Source: Kosakonia quasisacchari
GTDB taxonomy: Bacteria > Pseudomonadota > Gammaproteobacteria > Enterobacterales > Enterobacteriaceae
Length of the DNA: 64,000 nucleotides
Direction: 5' to 3'
Assembly: GCF_004331415.1 (NCBI RefSeq)
Contig: NZ_SJOP01000003.1
Span: 248,001 to 312,000 of the forward strand
Shown: positions 34,580 to 43,830 of the stretch, one piece after another
How the letters are laid out: the number at the start of each line of letters is the position of its first letter
Numbering within the stretch: the stretch's first letter is position 1
Made by a program: the position numbers and the translations under genes
The notes under the pieces: generated by a model
What the model saw: the letters and a program-made list of their open reading frames with translations, nothing else
The model's database searches: none
Told to the model about the DNA's origin: nothing

Positions 34580-35998
34580 TTACACAATCTGCAATGTGCC
34601 TTGACGGAACTTACGCTGATAAACAAAGGAGGTCAGCACCAGCGGGATAACAACCGCTACTGCTGTAGCAAGTGCAAAGATCTGCCAGAAAGCGGGTTGA
34701 ATCGAGAGAAAGCCCGGCAGACCCGCCACGCCAATCCCGTTCGCCAGCACGCCGTTAAGACCGCACAACAACCCGGCAAGCCCGGAACCGATCATCGCGC
34801 ACAGCATTGGGAAACGGTATTTCAGGTTGATGCCATACATGGCTGGTTCGGTTACGCCGAGAAACGCGGAGATAGCCGCCGGAACCGAGATTTCACGCTC
34901 ATTCTCTTTACGGCTGGAAATAATGATGCCCACCACCGCCGACGCCTGCGCAACGTTTGACAGAGCAATCAGCGGCCACACTGGCGTACCGCCCATGTTC
35001 TGAATCATCTGCATGTCGATAGCCAGCGTGGTTTGATGCACACCGGTAATCACCAGTGGCGCATAGAGGAAACCAAACAGTGTCGCGCCGATAGGAGCGA
35101 AGCTGCCGGTCATCAAATGGCGAACCGCCCATGCCACACCGTCACCAATCATGCGGCCAAACGGGCCGATAAAAGCGTGCGCCAGGAATACCGCCAGAAT
35201 CAGCGAACACACCGGGACAATCACCAGATAAAGGGAGTCCGGTATCAGTTTTTTGAGACGGGTTTCAATCATGCCGAGCGCCAGGCCCGCCAGCAGCGCC
35301 GGGATCACCTGCGCCTGGTAACCCACTTTCGCGATGCTGAACAAACCAAAGTTCCACACTTCCGGCACTTGCGAACCCAGTAAATAAGCATTCATCAATT
35401 GCGGGGAAACCAGCGTCACGCCGAGGATAATGCCAAGGATCGGCGTTCCGCCCATTTTGCGCACCGCTGACCAACAAACACCGACCGGCAGATAGAAGAA
35501 GACTGCTTCACCAATCAGCCAGAGGAAGTCATACACGGTTTTCAATGGCGGAAATATCTGCACCAACGTCTGACCGTTGCTCATCGGGACATCGCCGACA
35601 ATATTGCGAAAACCGAGGATCAAACCGCCGCTAATCAGCGCGGGCAGCAGCGGGAAGAAGATTTCCGCGAAGTGGGAGATTAAGCGCTCGTGCCATTTCA
35701 TATTTTGTCGCGCTGCTTGTTTGGCCTGCTCTTTATCCGCATGAGCCAGACCGGTGGCGGCGCGCAGCGCCTGATAGTAGTCGCCGACATTGGTGCCGAT
35801 CACCACCTGGAACTGTCCGGCGTTGGTGAAACAGCCTTTGACCATCGGTAGCTGGTCAATCGCCTTTGGGTCGGCGGCGGCCGGGTTATTTAATACAAAA
35901 CGCAAACGGGTAATACAGTGACTGACCGTCGCGATGTTTTCGCGTCCGCCAACCAGCGTAATAAGTTGTTCGATATCTGATTGATTTACTTTGCTCAT
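34580..35998 (-). CDS. treB: Trehalose-specific PTS EIIBC component
   Basis: A 472-residue inner-membrane PTS permease that imports trehalose as trehalose 6-phosphate. The EIIB domain comes first, with C28 in VSHCITRLRF as the phosphorylation site, followed by an EIIC domain of about ten membrane segments containing GVTEPAMYGINLKYRFP. No EIIA domain is fused; the glucose EIIA (Crr) serves in E. coli. The start at 35998 (MSKVNQSDIEQ) follows the family. The TreR operator lies 77 bp upstream. Confidence 0.97.
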   Translation of the reverse strand: MSKVNQSDIEQLITLVGGRENIATVSHCITRLRFVLNNPAAADPKAIDQLPMVKGCFTNAGQFQVVIGTNVGDYYQALRAATGLAHADKEQAKQAARQNMKWHERLISHFAEIFFPLLPALISGGLILGFRNIVGDVPMSNGQTLVQIFPPLKTVYDFLWLIGEAVFFYLPVGVCWSAVRKMGGTPILGIILGVTLVSPQLMNAYLLGSQVPEVWNFGLFSIAKVGYQAQVIPALLAGLALGMIETRLKKLIPDSLYLVIVPVCSLILAVFLAHAFIGPFGRMIGDGVAWAVRHLMTGSFAPIGATLFGFLYAPLVITGVHQTTLAIDMQMIQNMGGTPVWPLIALSNVAQASAVVGIIISSRKENEREISVPAAISAFLGVTEPAMYGINLKYRFPMLCAMIGSGLAGLLCGLNGVLANGIGVAGLPGFLSIQPAFWQIFALATAVAVVIPLVLTSFVYQRKFRQGTLQIV

Positions 35999-36074
35999 CC
36001 TGGTGCCTCGGGGGGAGAAATGATGCGTAACATGACCGAGGCAAAGCGTAACCGCAGGCAAAAAAATTAAAAAT

Positions 36075-36086
36075 GGGAACGTTCCC
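36075..36086. promoter_or_regulatory. TreR operator upstream of treB
   Basis: The perfect palindrome GGGAACGTTCCC between treR and treB is the expected TreR recognition sequence. A CRP-like half site (TGTGA on the minus strand, 36102-36106) lies 16 bp farther upstream, consistent with catabolite control. Confidence 0.82.
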
Positions 36087-36123
36087 GAAACTTGGCGAGG
36101 ATCACAATAAACGATAAAGCGGC

Positions 36124-37071
36124 TTAAACGAGGTGGGCAGGGATCACGATTTGACGAGGTGTGGCGCGGCCATTGACCTGTTCTATTAATTGCGCGGCGG
36201 CCTGGCGACCCGCTTCGGCGTAACCGGGATCGACCGTGACAATTTCCGGATGCAGAAACTTCATCAGCGGCGTGTTGCCGACGCTGGCCAGTTGAACGGT
36301 ATCAATGCGCTGTTCCTGCAAATATTTACTGGCACCAAGCGCCAGCGTATCGGTCGCGCAGAGCAGGGCGGTAGTGTGAGGGGCTAAAACGTGTGCGGCG
36401 TGTTCATAACCTTGCTTCATGGCAAGGCCCGGTAAAGCGAATTTCGGTTCGAGCTGGTGTCTTTGACAAAACGCCATATATGCGTCGTGGCGGCGTTTTC
36501 CAGTCGTGGCATCGCTGTGCGGTACGCCAATAAAGCTGATATGGCGATGACCACGGGCGTAAAGGTTTTCCATTAACAACTGGATTGCGCCGTCATCGTC
36601 ATAACAGACCGAGGCGAAACCACTGGCGTCGCGCGCCAGCAGCACCAGTGACGATTGCCAGGAAGTGAGCAAACTTTCGGTGACGCCGGTAAAGCCAAAC
36701 AGCACCACACCATCAATATTCCGGCGGCTCAGCATCTGCAAATGCTCTTCGACTAACTGCGCCGAGAACTGGCTTTCCATCATAATCGGGTCATAACCCT
36801 GTTCGTAAAACGCCGGAAGCATGGTCTGTACAGCAAGGTTTTCTGAGAGAGAATCCAGACGCGAAACGATAATCGCCACCACTTTATCGCTCTGCCCGCG
36901 CATGGCGCGCGCGGAACGGGAAGGGGAGAAACCGTGCTGATTAACCACCGCTTCCACCCGCTCGCGTGTGCGCTGGCTTACGCCGCTTTCGTTATTCAGC
37001 ACACGGGAAACAGTGGACTTGCCCACGCCGCTTAAGCGTGCGATGTCTTTGATTGTCAGCCGGTTTTGCAT
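36124..37071 (-). CDS. treR: Trehalose operon repressor
   Basis: A 315-residue LacI/GalR-family repressor with the N-terminal helix-turn-helix (LTIKDIARLSGVGKSTVSRVLNNE, residues 5-28) and a periplasmic-binding-protein-like core. In E. coli it responds to trehalose 6-phosphate. It is transcribed in the same direction as treBC from its own promoter, 125 bp upstream of treB. Confidence 0.97.
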   Translation of the reverse strand: MQNRLTIKDIARLSGVGKSTVSRVLNNESGVSQRTRERVEAVVNQHGFSPSRSARAMRGQSDKVVAIIVSRLDSLSENLAVQTMLPAFYEQGYDPIMMESQFSAQLVEEHLQMLSRRNIDGVVLFGFTGVTESLLTSWQSSLVLLARDASGFASVCYDDDGAIQLLMENLYARGHRHISFIGVPHSDATTGKRRHDAYMAFCQRHQLEPKFALPGLAMKQGYEHAAHVLAPHTTALLCATDTLALGASKYLQEQRIDTVQLASVGNTPLMKFLHPEIVTVDPGYAEAGRQAAAQLIEQVNGRATPRQIVIPAHLV

Positions 37072-37153
37072 ACTTCAATCCTTTCCTGATGGGGGCGGGT
37101 TGCAGGATAAAGGAGTTTTGCATCCCTTCCAAGCGCCAGCAATGAGCAAAGTC

Positions 37154-37222
37154 TGGTTTATGCACTTTGTGCTACCAATTGATGGTGCGTATATGTTTGG
37201 TTTAATTCTGCGGAGCTATGAT
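37154..37222 (+). promoter_or_regulatory. mgtA promoter with PhoP-like repeats
   Basis: A TATGAT -10 box (37217-37222) is preceded by GTTTA-like direct repeats (ggttta at 37155-37160 and ggttta at 37199-37204) resembling PhoP half-sites. The pair is not perfectly spaced, so the exact PhoP box is uncertain, but Mg2+-responsive PhoPQ control is the rule for mgtA. Confidence 0.55.
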
Positions 37223-37223
37223 A

Positions 37224-37456
37224 CCGCTACGTTATGATTCGCCCTTCACACCTTACCGGAGGCCAGATGGATCCCGATCCCACCCCTCTCCCGCGACGGA
37301 GATACTTTTTCCGGTAAGCCCGCTTTTGCTGCCTTACCGGATGCGTAAGGCAGCGACGTCATTTTCGTCCCTGTCCGATTAAAAACGCCAGTTGGCGCGG
37401 CTTTGTTACGCCAGTTGTAAATCGCACCCGCGTGACGCGGGGGCAAGGACATTATC
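37224..37456 (+). promoter_or_regulatory. mgtA 5' leader (Mg2+-sensing leader RNA)
   Basis: About 230 nt of untranslated leader precede mgtA, similar to the roughly 260-nt leader in Salmonella and E. coli that links proline, arginine and Mg2+ status to Rho-dependent termination. It contains the mgtL frame and, after it, complementary segments (ccttaccgga near 37250, ttccggtaag and cttaccggat around 37308-37342) able to form alternative stems. Confidence 0.75.
37267..37317 (+). CDS. mgtL: MgtL leader peptide
   Basis: A 16-codon frame encodes MDPDPTPLPRRRYFFR. The proline-rich start and the three arginines match MgtL of Salmonella and E. coli (MEPDPTPLPRRR), while the C-terminal YFFR differs from their LKLFR. 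Slow translation of the prolines under low proline or low Mg2+ lets transcription continue into mgtA. GGAGG lies a few bases upstream. Confidence 0.88.
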   Translation: MDPDPTPLPRRRYFFR

Positions 37457-40165
37457 ATGCTGAAAAACATTACCCGGCAGCTTTTCGCTCGCCTCAACCG
37501 CCATTTACCGCATCGTCTGGTGCAGCGCGATCCGCTTCCCGGCGTGCAACATATCGTCCAGGGAAGTATCCCCGTCTCGATGGGCGAGCGCTGCCTAAAT
37601 ATTGCCGCGATGGAACACGATAAGCTCTGGAAAACTTTTGCCAGCCATCCGGAAGGGTTGAACCCGCAGGAAGTGGAACTGGCGCGGGCAGCGCACGGCG
37701 AAAACCTTATTCCGGCGCAGAAACCTGCGCCCTGGTGGGTGCATCTGTGGGTGTGCTATCGCAACCCGTTTAACTTGCTGCTGACCTGCTTAGGCATTAT
37801 TTCCTATGCCTCGGAAGATCTCTTTGCCGCCTGCGTGATTGCGCTGATGGTGGCGATCTCTACTCTGCTTAATTTCCTGCAAGAGGCGCGCTCGACCAAA
37901 GCGGCCGATGCGCTGAAAGCGATGGTCAGCAACACCGCGACGGTACTGCGCGTAGTGAATGAGAAGGGCGAAAATGGCTGGTGTGAATTGCCTATCGACC
38001 AGTTGGTGCCGGGCGATATCGTCAAGCTGGCAGCGGGAGATATGATCCCGGCGGATCTGCGCGTGGTACAGGCGCGGGATCTGTTTGTCGCTCAGGCCTC
38101 GCTTACCGGTGAATCCTTGCCGGTAGAGAAAGTGGCGACGACGCGCCAGGCGGCGCAACGTAACCCGCTGGAAGCCGATACCCTGTGCTTTATGGGCACC
38201 AATGTGGTGAGCGGCACGGCGCAGGCGATAGTCATCGCCACGGGCGGCAATACCTGGTTTGGTCAACTGGCCGGGCGTGTCAGTGAGCAAGAAACTGAGC
38301 AGAATGCGTTTCAGAAAGGCATCAGCCGCGTCAGCATGTTATTGATCCGCTTTATGCTGGTGATGACGCCGATCGTCTTGCTGATCAATGGCTTTACCAA
38401 AGGCGACTGGTGGGAAGCGGCGCTGTTTGCGCTGTCGGTTGCCGTGGGTTTGACGCCGGAAATGTTGCCGATGATTGTCACCTCCACGCTGGCGCGCGGT
38501 GCGGTGAAACTGTCGAAACAGAAAGTGATCGTCAAGCATCTGGACGCCATCCAGAACTTTGGCGCGATGGATATCCTCTGTACCGATAAAACCGGCACCC
38601 TGACGCAGGACAAAATCGTGCTGGAAAATCACACGGATATCAGCGGTAAAGTCAGCGAGCTGGTGCTGCACAGCGCCTGGCTGAACAGCCACTACCAGAC
38701 CGGGCTGAAAAACTTGCTGGATACCGCTGTACTGGAAGGTGTGGACGCGGAAGCGGCGCAGACGCTGGCGGCGAGCTGGCGCAAAGTGGATGAGATCCCC
38801 TTTGATTTCGAACGTCGCCGCATGTCGGTGGTGGTGGCGCAGCAGGCGGATGTTCATCAACTGATTTGCAAAGGCGCGCTGACGGAAATCCTCAGCGTCT
38901 GCTCGCAGGTGCGCTTCAACGGCGAGATCTTCCCGCTGGATGACACCATGCTGCGCCGCATTGAACGCGTGACCAGCACGCTGAACCGCCAGGGGCTACG
39001 CGTGGTGGCGGTTGCCACCAAATATTTGCCGGCACGTAGTGGCGACTACCAGCGTATTGACGAGTCGGATCTGATCCTTGAAGGCTACATCGCGTTCCTC
39101 GATCCGCCGAAAGAGACGACCGCACCGGCGTTAAAAGCGCTGAAAGCGAGCGGTATCACCGTCAAAATCCTCACCGGTGACAGCGAACTGGTGGCGGCGA
39201 AAGTGTGTCACGAAGTGGGGCTGGAAGTGGGTGATGCGCTGACCGGCAGCGAAATTGAGCACATGAGCGATGACGAACTGGCGCAAATGGCGAAGCACAT
39301 CACGCTGTTCGCCCGGCTGACGCCGATGCATAAAGAGCGCATTGTCCGTCTGCTGAAACGCGAAGGCCATGTGGTCGGTTTTATGGGCGATGGCATCAAC
39401 GACGCCCCGGCGCTGCGCGCAGCAGACATCGGTATTTCCGTCGATGGTGCCGTAGATATCGCCCGCGAAGCGGCAGATATTATTTTGCTGGAAAAGAGCC
39501 TGATGGTGCTGGAAGAGGGCGTGATTGAAGGGCGTCGCACTTTCGCCAACATGCTGAAATACATCAAAATCACTGCCAGCTCCAACTTCGGTAACGTCTT
39601 CAGTGTGCTGGTGGCGAGCGCGTTTCTGCCGTTTTTACCGATGTTGCCGCTGCACTTGCTGATCCAAAACCTGGTGTATGACGTATCGCAGGTGGCGATC
39701 CCGTTTGATAACGTTGACGACGAGCAGATCGCCAAGCCGCAGCGCTGGAATCCGGCGGATCTGGGCCGCTTTATGATCTTCTTTGGCCCGATCAGTTCGA
39801 TCTTCGACATCGTGACGTTTTGCGTGATGTGGTGGGTGTTTAAAGCTAACGTGCCAGAAGCGCAAACCTTGTTCCAGTCCGGCTGGTTTGTGGTTGGTTT
39901 GCTGTCGCAAACGCTGATTGTGCATATGATCCGCACCCGCCGCGTGCCGTTTATTCAGAGCCGCGCCGCCTGGCCGCTGGTGGTGATGACGCTGATGGTG
40001 ATCTGCGTGGGTATTGCGCTGCCGTTCTCACCGCTGGCGCAATATCTGCAATTGCAGGCGCTGCCGCTGGCGTATTTCCCGTGGCTGGTGGCGATCCTGG
40101 CGGGTTACATGACGCTCACGCAGTGGATGAAAGGATTCTATAGCCGCCGCTACGGTTGGCAGTAA
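37457..40165 (+). CDS. mgtA: Magnesium-transporting P-type ATPase
   Basis: A 902-residue P3B-type ATPase that imports Mg2+ when it is scarce. The phosphorylation motif DKTGTLTQD follows the segment MDILCT, TGES is in the actuator domain, and MGDGINDAPAL is the hinge. About ten membrane segments are visible, six of them in the C-terminal third. The length is close to that of E. coli MgtA (898). It is preceded by the mgtL leader and likely PhoP-controlled promoter. Confidence 0.98.
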   Translation: MLKNITRQLFARLNRHLPHRLVQRDPLPGVQHIVQGSIPVSMGERCLNIAAMEHDKLWKTFASHPEGLNPQEVELARAAHGENLIPAQKPAPWWVHLWVCYRNPFNLLLTCLGIISYASEDLFAACVIALMVAISTLLNFLQEARSTKAADALKAMVSNTATVLRVVNEKGENGWCELPIDQLVPGDIVKLAAGDMIPADLRVVQARDLFVAQASLTGESLPVEKVATTRQAAQRNPLEADTLCFMGTNVVSGTAQAIVIATGGNTWFGQLAGRVSEQETEQNAFQKGISRVSMLLIRFMLVMTPIVLLINGFTKGDWWEAALFALSVAVGLTPEMLPMIVTSTLARGAVKLSKQKVIVKHLDAIQNFGAMDILCTDKTGTLTQDKIVLENHTDISGKVSELVLHSAWLNSHYQTGLKNLLDTAVLEGVDAEAAQTLAASWRKVDEIPFDFERRRMSVVVAQQADVHQLICKGALTEILSVCSQVRFNGEIFPLDDTMLRRIERVTSTLNRQGLRVVAVATKYLPARSGDYQRIDESDLILEGYIAFLDPPKETTAPALKALKASGITVKILTGDSELVAAKVCHEVGLEVGDALTGSEIEHMSDDELAQMAKHITLFARLTPMHKERIVRLLKREGHVVGFMGDGINDAPALRAADIGISVDGAVDIAREAADIILLEKSLMVLEEGVIEGRRTFANMLKYIKITASSNFGNVFSVLVASAFLPFLPMLPLHLLIQNLVYDVSQVAIPFDNVDDEQIAKPQRWNPADLGRFMIFFGPISSIFDIVTFCVMWWVFKANVPEAQTLFQSGWFVVGLLSQTLIVHMIRTRRVPFIQSRAAWPLVVMTLMVICVGIALPFSPLAQYLQLQALPLAYFPWLVAILAGYMTLTQWMKGFYSRRYGWQ

Positions 40166-40176
40166 ATATTCGCCTG

Positions 40177-40213
40177 AACCCGACCTGTGCTTAGCGCGCA
40201 GGCCGGGTATTTC
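40177..40213 (+). repeat. REP-like palindrome after mgtA
   Basis: An imperfect stem cccgacctg / caggccggg lies 12 bp after the mgtA stop. It could stabilise the mRNA end or act as a weak terminator; there is only a short T-rich tail. Confidence 0.45.
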
Positions 40214-40322
40214 TCTCAATTCCCGCAAGCTGTGATCCCCGTCGCCCGGCGCGCTTGACGCTCCTGAGGGCGCATGTTAACAAAATGTTTTCCCTCGTCT
40301 GACGTCGTCTGAAGGAACATTT

Positions 40323-42707
40323 ATGTTGCGTTACAGCCTGTTAACTGCCGGGTTGCTGCTCGGTTCTTCCGCTTTTGCTGCGCCTGCGGGCGACTTGCCG
40401 CTGATGCCGTGGCCTGCAAAGGTTGAACGTCCGGCAACGCAGGGGGCGCTGGTATTGACGGACACGCTCTCTATCAGCGTCAGCGGTGACGATCTGGGCG
40501 ACGCCGTTACACGGCTGCGCCAGCGCATCGCCCGGCAAACCGGCTGGACGCTGCAACCGCAGGCGGAAAAACCGCAACATCCCACCATTACGATAACTAT
40601 CGCCAAAAAAGTGGCACCGCTGCCAAAGCTGGATAGCGATGAGCACTACACGCTGACGATCGATGCAAATGGCGTTCAAATCGCCGCAAATACCCGCTTT
40701 GGTGCGCTGCGCGCCATAGAAACGCTGCTCCAGTTGATCCAAAACGGCACGGAAAACACCGCCTTGCCGTGGGTGACCATTGACGATTCGCCGCGCTTCC
40801 CGTGGCGCGGTTTGCTGCTCGATTCTGCGCGGCATTTTGTGCCGGTCGAGGACATCAAACGGCAGCTCGACGGTATGGCGGCGGCGAAACTGAATGTGCT
40901 GCACTGGCATTTAACCGACGATCAGGGCTGGCGTTTTAGCTCGAAGCGCTACCCCAAATTGACGCAGCTTGCTAGCGATGACCTCTTTTACAGCGAAGAA
41001 CAAATGCGCGATGTGGTGCGCTACGCCACGGCGCGCGGCATTCGCGTGGTGCCGGAAATCGACATGCCGGGCCACGCTTCAGCGATTGCTGTTGCCTATC
41101 CGGAGCTGATGAGCGCGCCGGGGCCGTATCAGATGGAGCGCCACTGGGGCGTGCTGAAACCGGTGCTGGATCCAACAAAAGTGGCGACTTACACCTTTGC
41201 TGAAGCGATGATCAGCGAACTGGCAGCGATCTTCCCGGATGCGTATCTGCACATTGGCGGCGATGAAGTGGACGATACGCAATGGAAAAACAACCCGGCG
41301 ATCCAGCAATTTATGCGTGATAATAAACTGGCCGACAGCCATGCGTTGCAGGCGTATTTCAACCGCAAGCTGGAGGCGATCCTCGAAAAACATCAGCGCC
41401 AGATGGTGGGTTGGGATGAGATCTTCCACCCTGATTTGCCCAAAAGCATTTTGATCCAGTCCTGGCAGGGGCAGGACGCGCTGGGCGAGGTGGCAAAACA
41501 GGGTTACAAAGGCATTCTCTCCACCGGTTTTTACCTCGATCAGCCGCAGTACACCGCCTATCACTATCGCAATGAGATTGTGCCGCAGGGATTAAACGGT
41601 GTGGATGTGATTGCCGATAACGACAGCGCGCAAAGCTGGTCGTTTTCGATGCCGCGCCTGAAAGGCAGCCCGGTGGAAGGGACGTTTACGTTGGTCAAAG
41701 GCGAAAGTGGATGGCGCGGATTTATTGATTTCAAAGGTAAATCCCGCCGCGCCGTGCAGCATATCGACTGGCGCAGCGATCGCCAGGTGAGTTTTGTCGT
41801 CGATACGTGGATGGGCGAAACGCGTCCGGTTATCACCCTCACCGACGATAAACTCGGCGGTTACTTCCTGCTGGGTAACGCACGTTATCCGGTTACCGGC
41901 GCAAGGCTAAACGAGGTGCCGAAAGGGATTGCACCCGCCGTGCCGGACGCCAGCCAGCAGGCGAATTTACTGGGTGGTGAAGCTGCGCTGTGGGCGGAAA
42001 ACGTGGTCGCGCCGGTGCTGGATATTAAACTGTGGCCGCGCGCGTTTGCCGTGGCGGAGCGCTTATGGTCGGCGCAGGATGTCAACGACAGCGACAACAT
42101 GTACAGCCGTTTGCAGGCAATGGACAGTTGGTCGACAGTATCAGTCGGCCTGCAACAACATAGCCAGCAACTGGCGCAGTTCACGCGCCTTGCGAACAGC
42201 GCCGATACATTGCCGCTGCAAATCCTCGCCCAGGCTGTCGAACCGGCGCACTACTACACGCGCCAGCATCTGAAATTCCAGGCCGGTCATTATCATCAGT
42301 TTGAGCCGCTGAACCGCTTTGCCGATGCGCTGGCACCGGAGAGCAGCACTGTTCGCCAGATGAACCAGTGGGTCGACAGACTGGTGAGCGATGCGGAAGA
42401 CAGCACCAGCGCTGTGGCGCTGCGCCATCTCTTTAGCCGCTGGCAGGGTAATACCAGCGATGCGCTGGCGCTCAGCGACAGTAACTATCAGCTAAAAGCG
42501 ATGCGACCGGTGATTTTGCAGGTGGATAAGCTTGCTTCTATTGGGCTGCGGCTGACGGATTTAGTGGCGCGTCAGGGGACGCTGGATGATGGCGAGATTG
42601 CGTCTCTTCAGCGGGAGCTGGATAGCGCGGCGCAAATTCAGGACGAAGTGGTGATCGCGGCGGTCTATCCCCTGGAAAAACTGCTGCGCGCTACGCGCAA
42701 TCGGTGA
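40323..42707 (+). CDS. Secreted beta-N-acetylhexosaminidase (GH20)
   Basis: A 794-residue glycoside hydrolase with a Sec signal peptide (cleavage after AFA, residue 19), an N-terminal GH20b domain (about 25-150) and the GH20 barrel starting FPWRGLLLDSARHF. The catalytic pair is D314-E315 in HIGGDEVDD, the family signature. It should release N-acetylhexosamines, for example from chitooligosaccharides or other glycans, in the periplasm or outside. It is longer than the usual 640-residue bacterial enzymes, having a C-terminal helical extension. It stands alone between mgtA and ridA. Confidence 0.92.
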   Translation: MLRYSLLTAGLLLGSSAFAAPAGDLPLMPWPAKVERPATQGALVLTDTLSISVSGDDLGDAVTRLRQRIARQTGWTLQPQAEKPQHPTITITIAKKVAPLPKLDSDEHYTLTIDANGVQIAANTRFGALRAIETLLQLIQNGTENTALPWVTIDDSPRFPWRGLLLDSARHFVPVEDIKRQLDGMAAAKLNVLHWHLTDDQGWRFSSKRYPKLTQLASDDLFYSEEQMRDVVRYATARGIRVVPEIDMPGHASAIAVAYPELMSAPGPYQMERHWGVLKPVLDPTKVATYTFAEAMISELAAIFPDAYLHIGGDEVDDTQWKNNPAIQQFMRDNKLADSHALQAYFNRKLEAILEKHQRQMVGWDEIFHPDLPKSILIQSWQGQDALGEVAKQGYKGILSTGFYLDQPQYTAYHYRNEIVPQGLNGVDVIADNDSAQSWSFSMPRLKGSPVEGTFTLVKGESGWRGFIDFKGKSRRAVQHIDWRSDRQVSFVVDTWMGETRPVITLTDDKLGGYFLLGNARYPVTGARLNEVPKGIAPAVPDASQQANLLGGEAALWAENVVAPVLDIKLWPRAFAVAERLWSAQDVNDSDNMYSRLQAMDSWSTVSVGLQQHSQQLAQFTRLANSADTLPLQILAQAVEPAHYYTRQHLKFQAGHYHQFEPLNRFADALAPESSTVRQMNQWVDRLVSDAEDSTSAVALRHLFSRWQGNTSDALALSDSNYQLKAMRPVILQVDKLASIGLRLTDLVARQGTLDDGEIASLQRELDSAAQIQDEVVIAAVYPLEKLLRATRNR

Positions 42708-42848
42708 ACGCCTGGGTGATAAGCGTACATAAATTGATTCCCTGAAAGGGTGTACCAACTTCTTCAAAAGAAACCACTGGCAGCCTGTGAGATTTAAATT
42801 TAAAGGTAAGCGGGCAGAGCCAAAAACTGGTTGCGCTTTAAGTGGGCA

Positions 42849-42878
42849 ATAAAAAAGGCAGCGTAAGCTGCCTTTTAT
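42849..42878 (-). terminator. Terminator of ridA
   Basis: Stem aaaggcagc / gctgccttt with a 4-nt loop; on the minus strand a run of six T follows. It can also stop the hexosaminidase transcript from the left. Confidence 0.87.
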
Positions 42879-42895
42879 CTGTCGCGTAACCGCGA

Positions 42896-43282
42896 TTAAC
42901 GGCGAACAGCGATGGCTTCAATCTCGATTTTTACGTCTTTCGGCAGACGCGCCACTTCTACACAGGAGCGCGCCGGGAAGCTGGCATTGTGCTCGTTGAA
43001 AAAAGCTTCATAGGTAGCGTTAACGGTAGCGAAATCGTTGAGATCTTTCACGAAAACGGTGGTTTTCACGATGTCGCCCACTTTCAGACCCGCCGCTTCA
43101 ACGATCGCTTTCACGTTGTCCAGCGACTGACGTGCTTGCGCCGCCACATCTTCCGGGACGCTACCGGTCTTCGGATCAACCGGGATCTGACCCGAGGTCA
43201 GGATCATGTTGCCAAGATCAACAGCTTGAACATAAGGGCCAATCGCTGCTGGCGCATTTTCCGTGGCGATAACTTTGGTCAT
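42896..43282 (-). CDS. ridA: 2-iminobutanoate/2-iminopropanoate deaminase
   Basis: A 128-residue YjgF/YER057c/UK114 protein that hydrolyses reactive enamine/imine intermediates released by threonine/serine dehydratase. The active-site arginine lies in PARSCVEVARLPKDVKIEIEAIA near the C-terminus, the family signature. It sits downstream of pyrBI with a 74-bp gap, as in E. coli. Confidence 0.97.
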   Translation of the reverse strand: MTKVIATENAPAAIGPYVQAVDLGNMILTSGQIPVDPKTGSVPEDVAAQARQSLDNVKAIVEAAGLKVGDIVKTTVFVKDLNDFATVNATYEAFFNEHNASFPARSCVEVARLPKDVKIEIEAIAVRR

Positions 43283-43356
43283 AATAACTCCTGAATGACA
43301 GCGGTATTGAGGTTCCGCCCCATTATAGGGAGGGAAAAACGCAATACCAACCGCAA

Positions 43357-43818
43357 TTAGTTAGCCAGTACCACATGGTGTGAGAACTCTTTCTCACAAT
43401 ACTTACACTTCAGCGCGATGTCGCTTTCGCGTTTTTTCACCGCAAAGCTGGAGGCGACCGGCTCTGCATGGCTGATGCAGTTGCTGTTCGGGCACACCAG
43501 TACACCAGTGATGCGCTCTGGCAGGCTCGGGCGCGATTTGCCCACCACTTCATACTCGTCGATACGGTTGACCGTGGCCTGCGGTGCGTACAGCGCCAGT
43601 TGGTTTACCTGCTCGTCGGTAAGAAACGTGTTCTCGATCTTGATCAAATCTTTGCGCCCCATCTCGCCGGACGGCAGATTCAGGCCGATGGTGATGCGCT
43701 GATCGGTTTCCGTCAGCTTAAACAGCGTCAGCAATTTAAACCCGACGCGCGCCGGGATGTGGTCAATCACGGTGCCGCGTTTGATGGCTTCGACCTGCAG
43801 TTTATTATCGTGTGTCAT
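43357..43818 (-). CDS. pyrI: Aspartate carbamoyltransferase regulatory chain
   Basis: A 153-residue allosteric subunit that binds CTP and ATP and controls the PyrB catalytic trimer. C109, C114, C138 and C141 (CPNSNC and CKYC) form the structural zinc site. It begins 12 bp after the pyrB stop and is cotranscribed with it. Confidence 0.98.
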   Translation of the reverse strand: MTHDNKLQVEAIKRGTVIDHIPARVGFKLLTLFKLTETDQRITIGLNLPSGEMGRKDLIKIENTFLTDEQVNQLALYAPQATVNRIDEYEVVGKSRPSLPERITGVLVCPNSNCISHAEPVASSFAVKKRESDIALKCKYCEKEFSHHVVLAN

Positions 43819-43830
43819 TGTCGTTTCTCC

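Noticed and set aside
37278..37300. Another copy of the ccctctccc palindrome
   Set aside because: The sequence is the coding part of mgtL and has no complementary arm.
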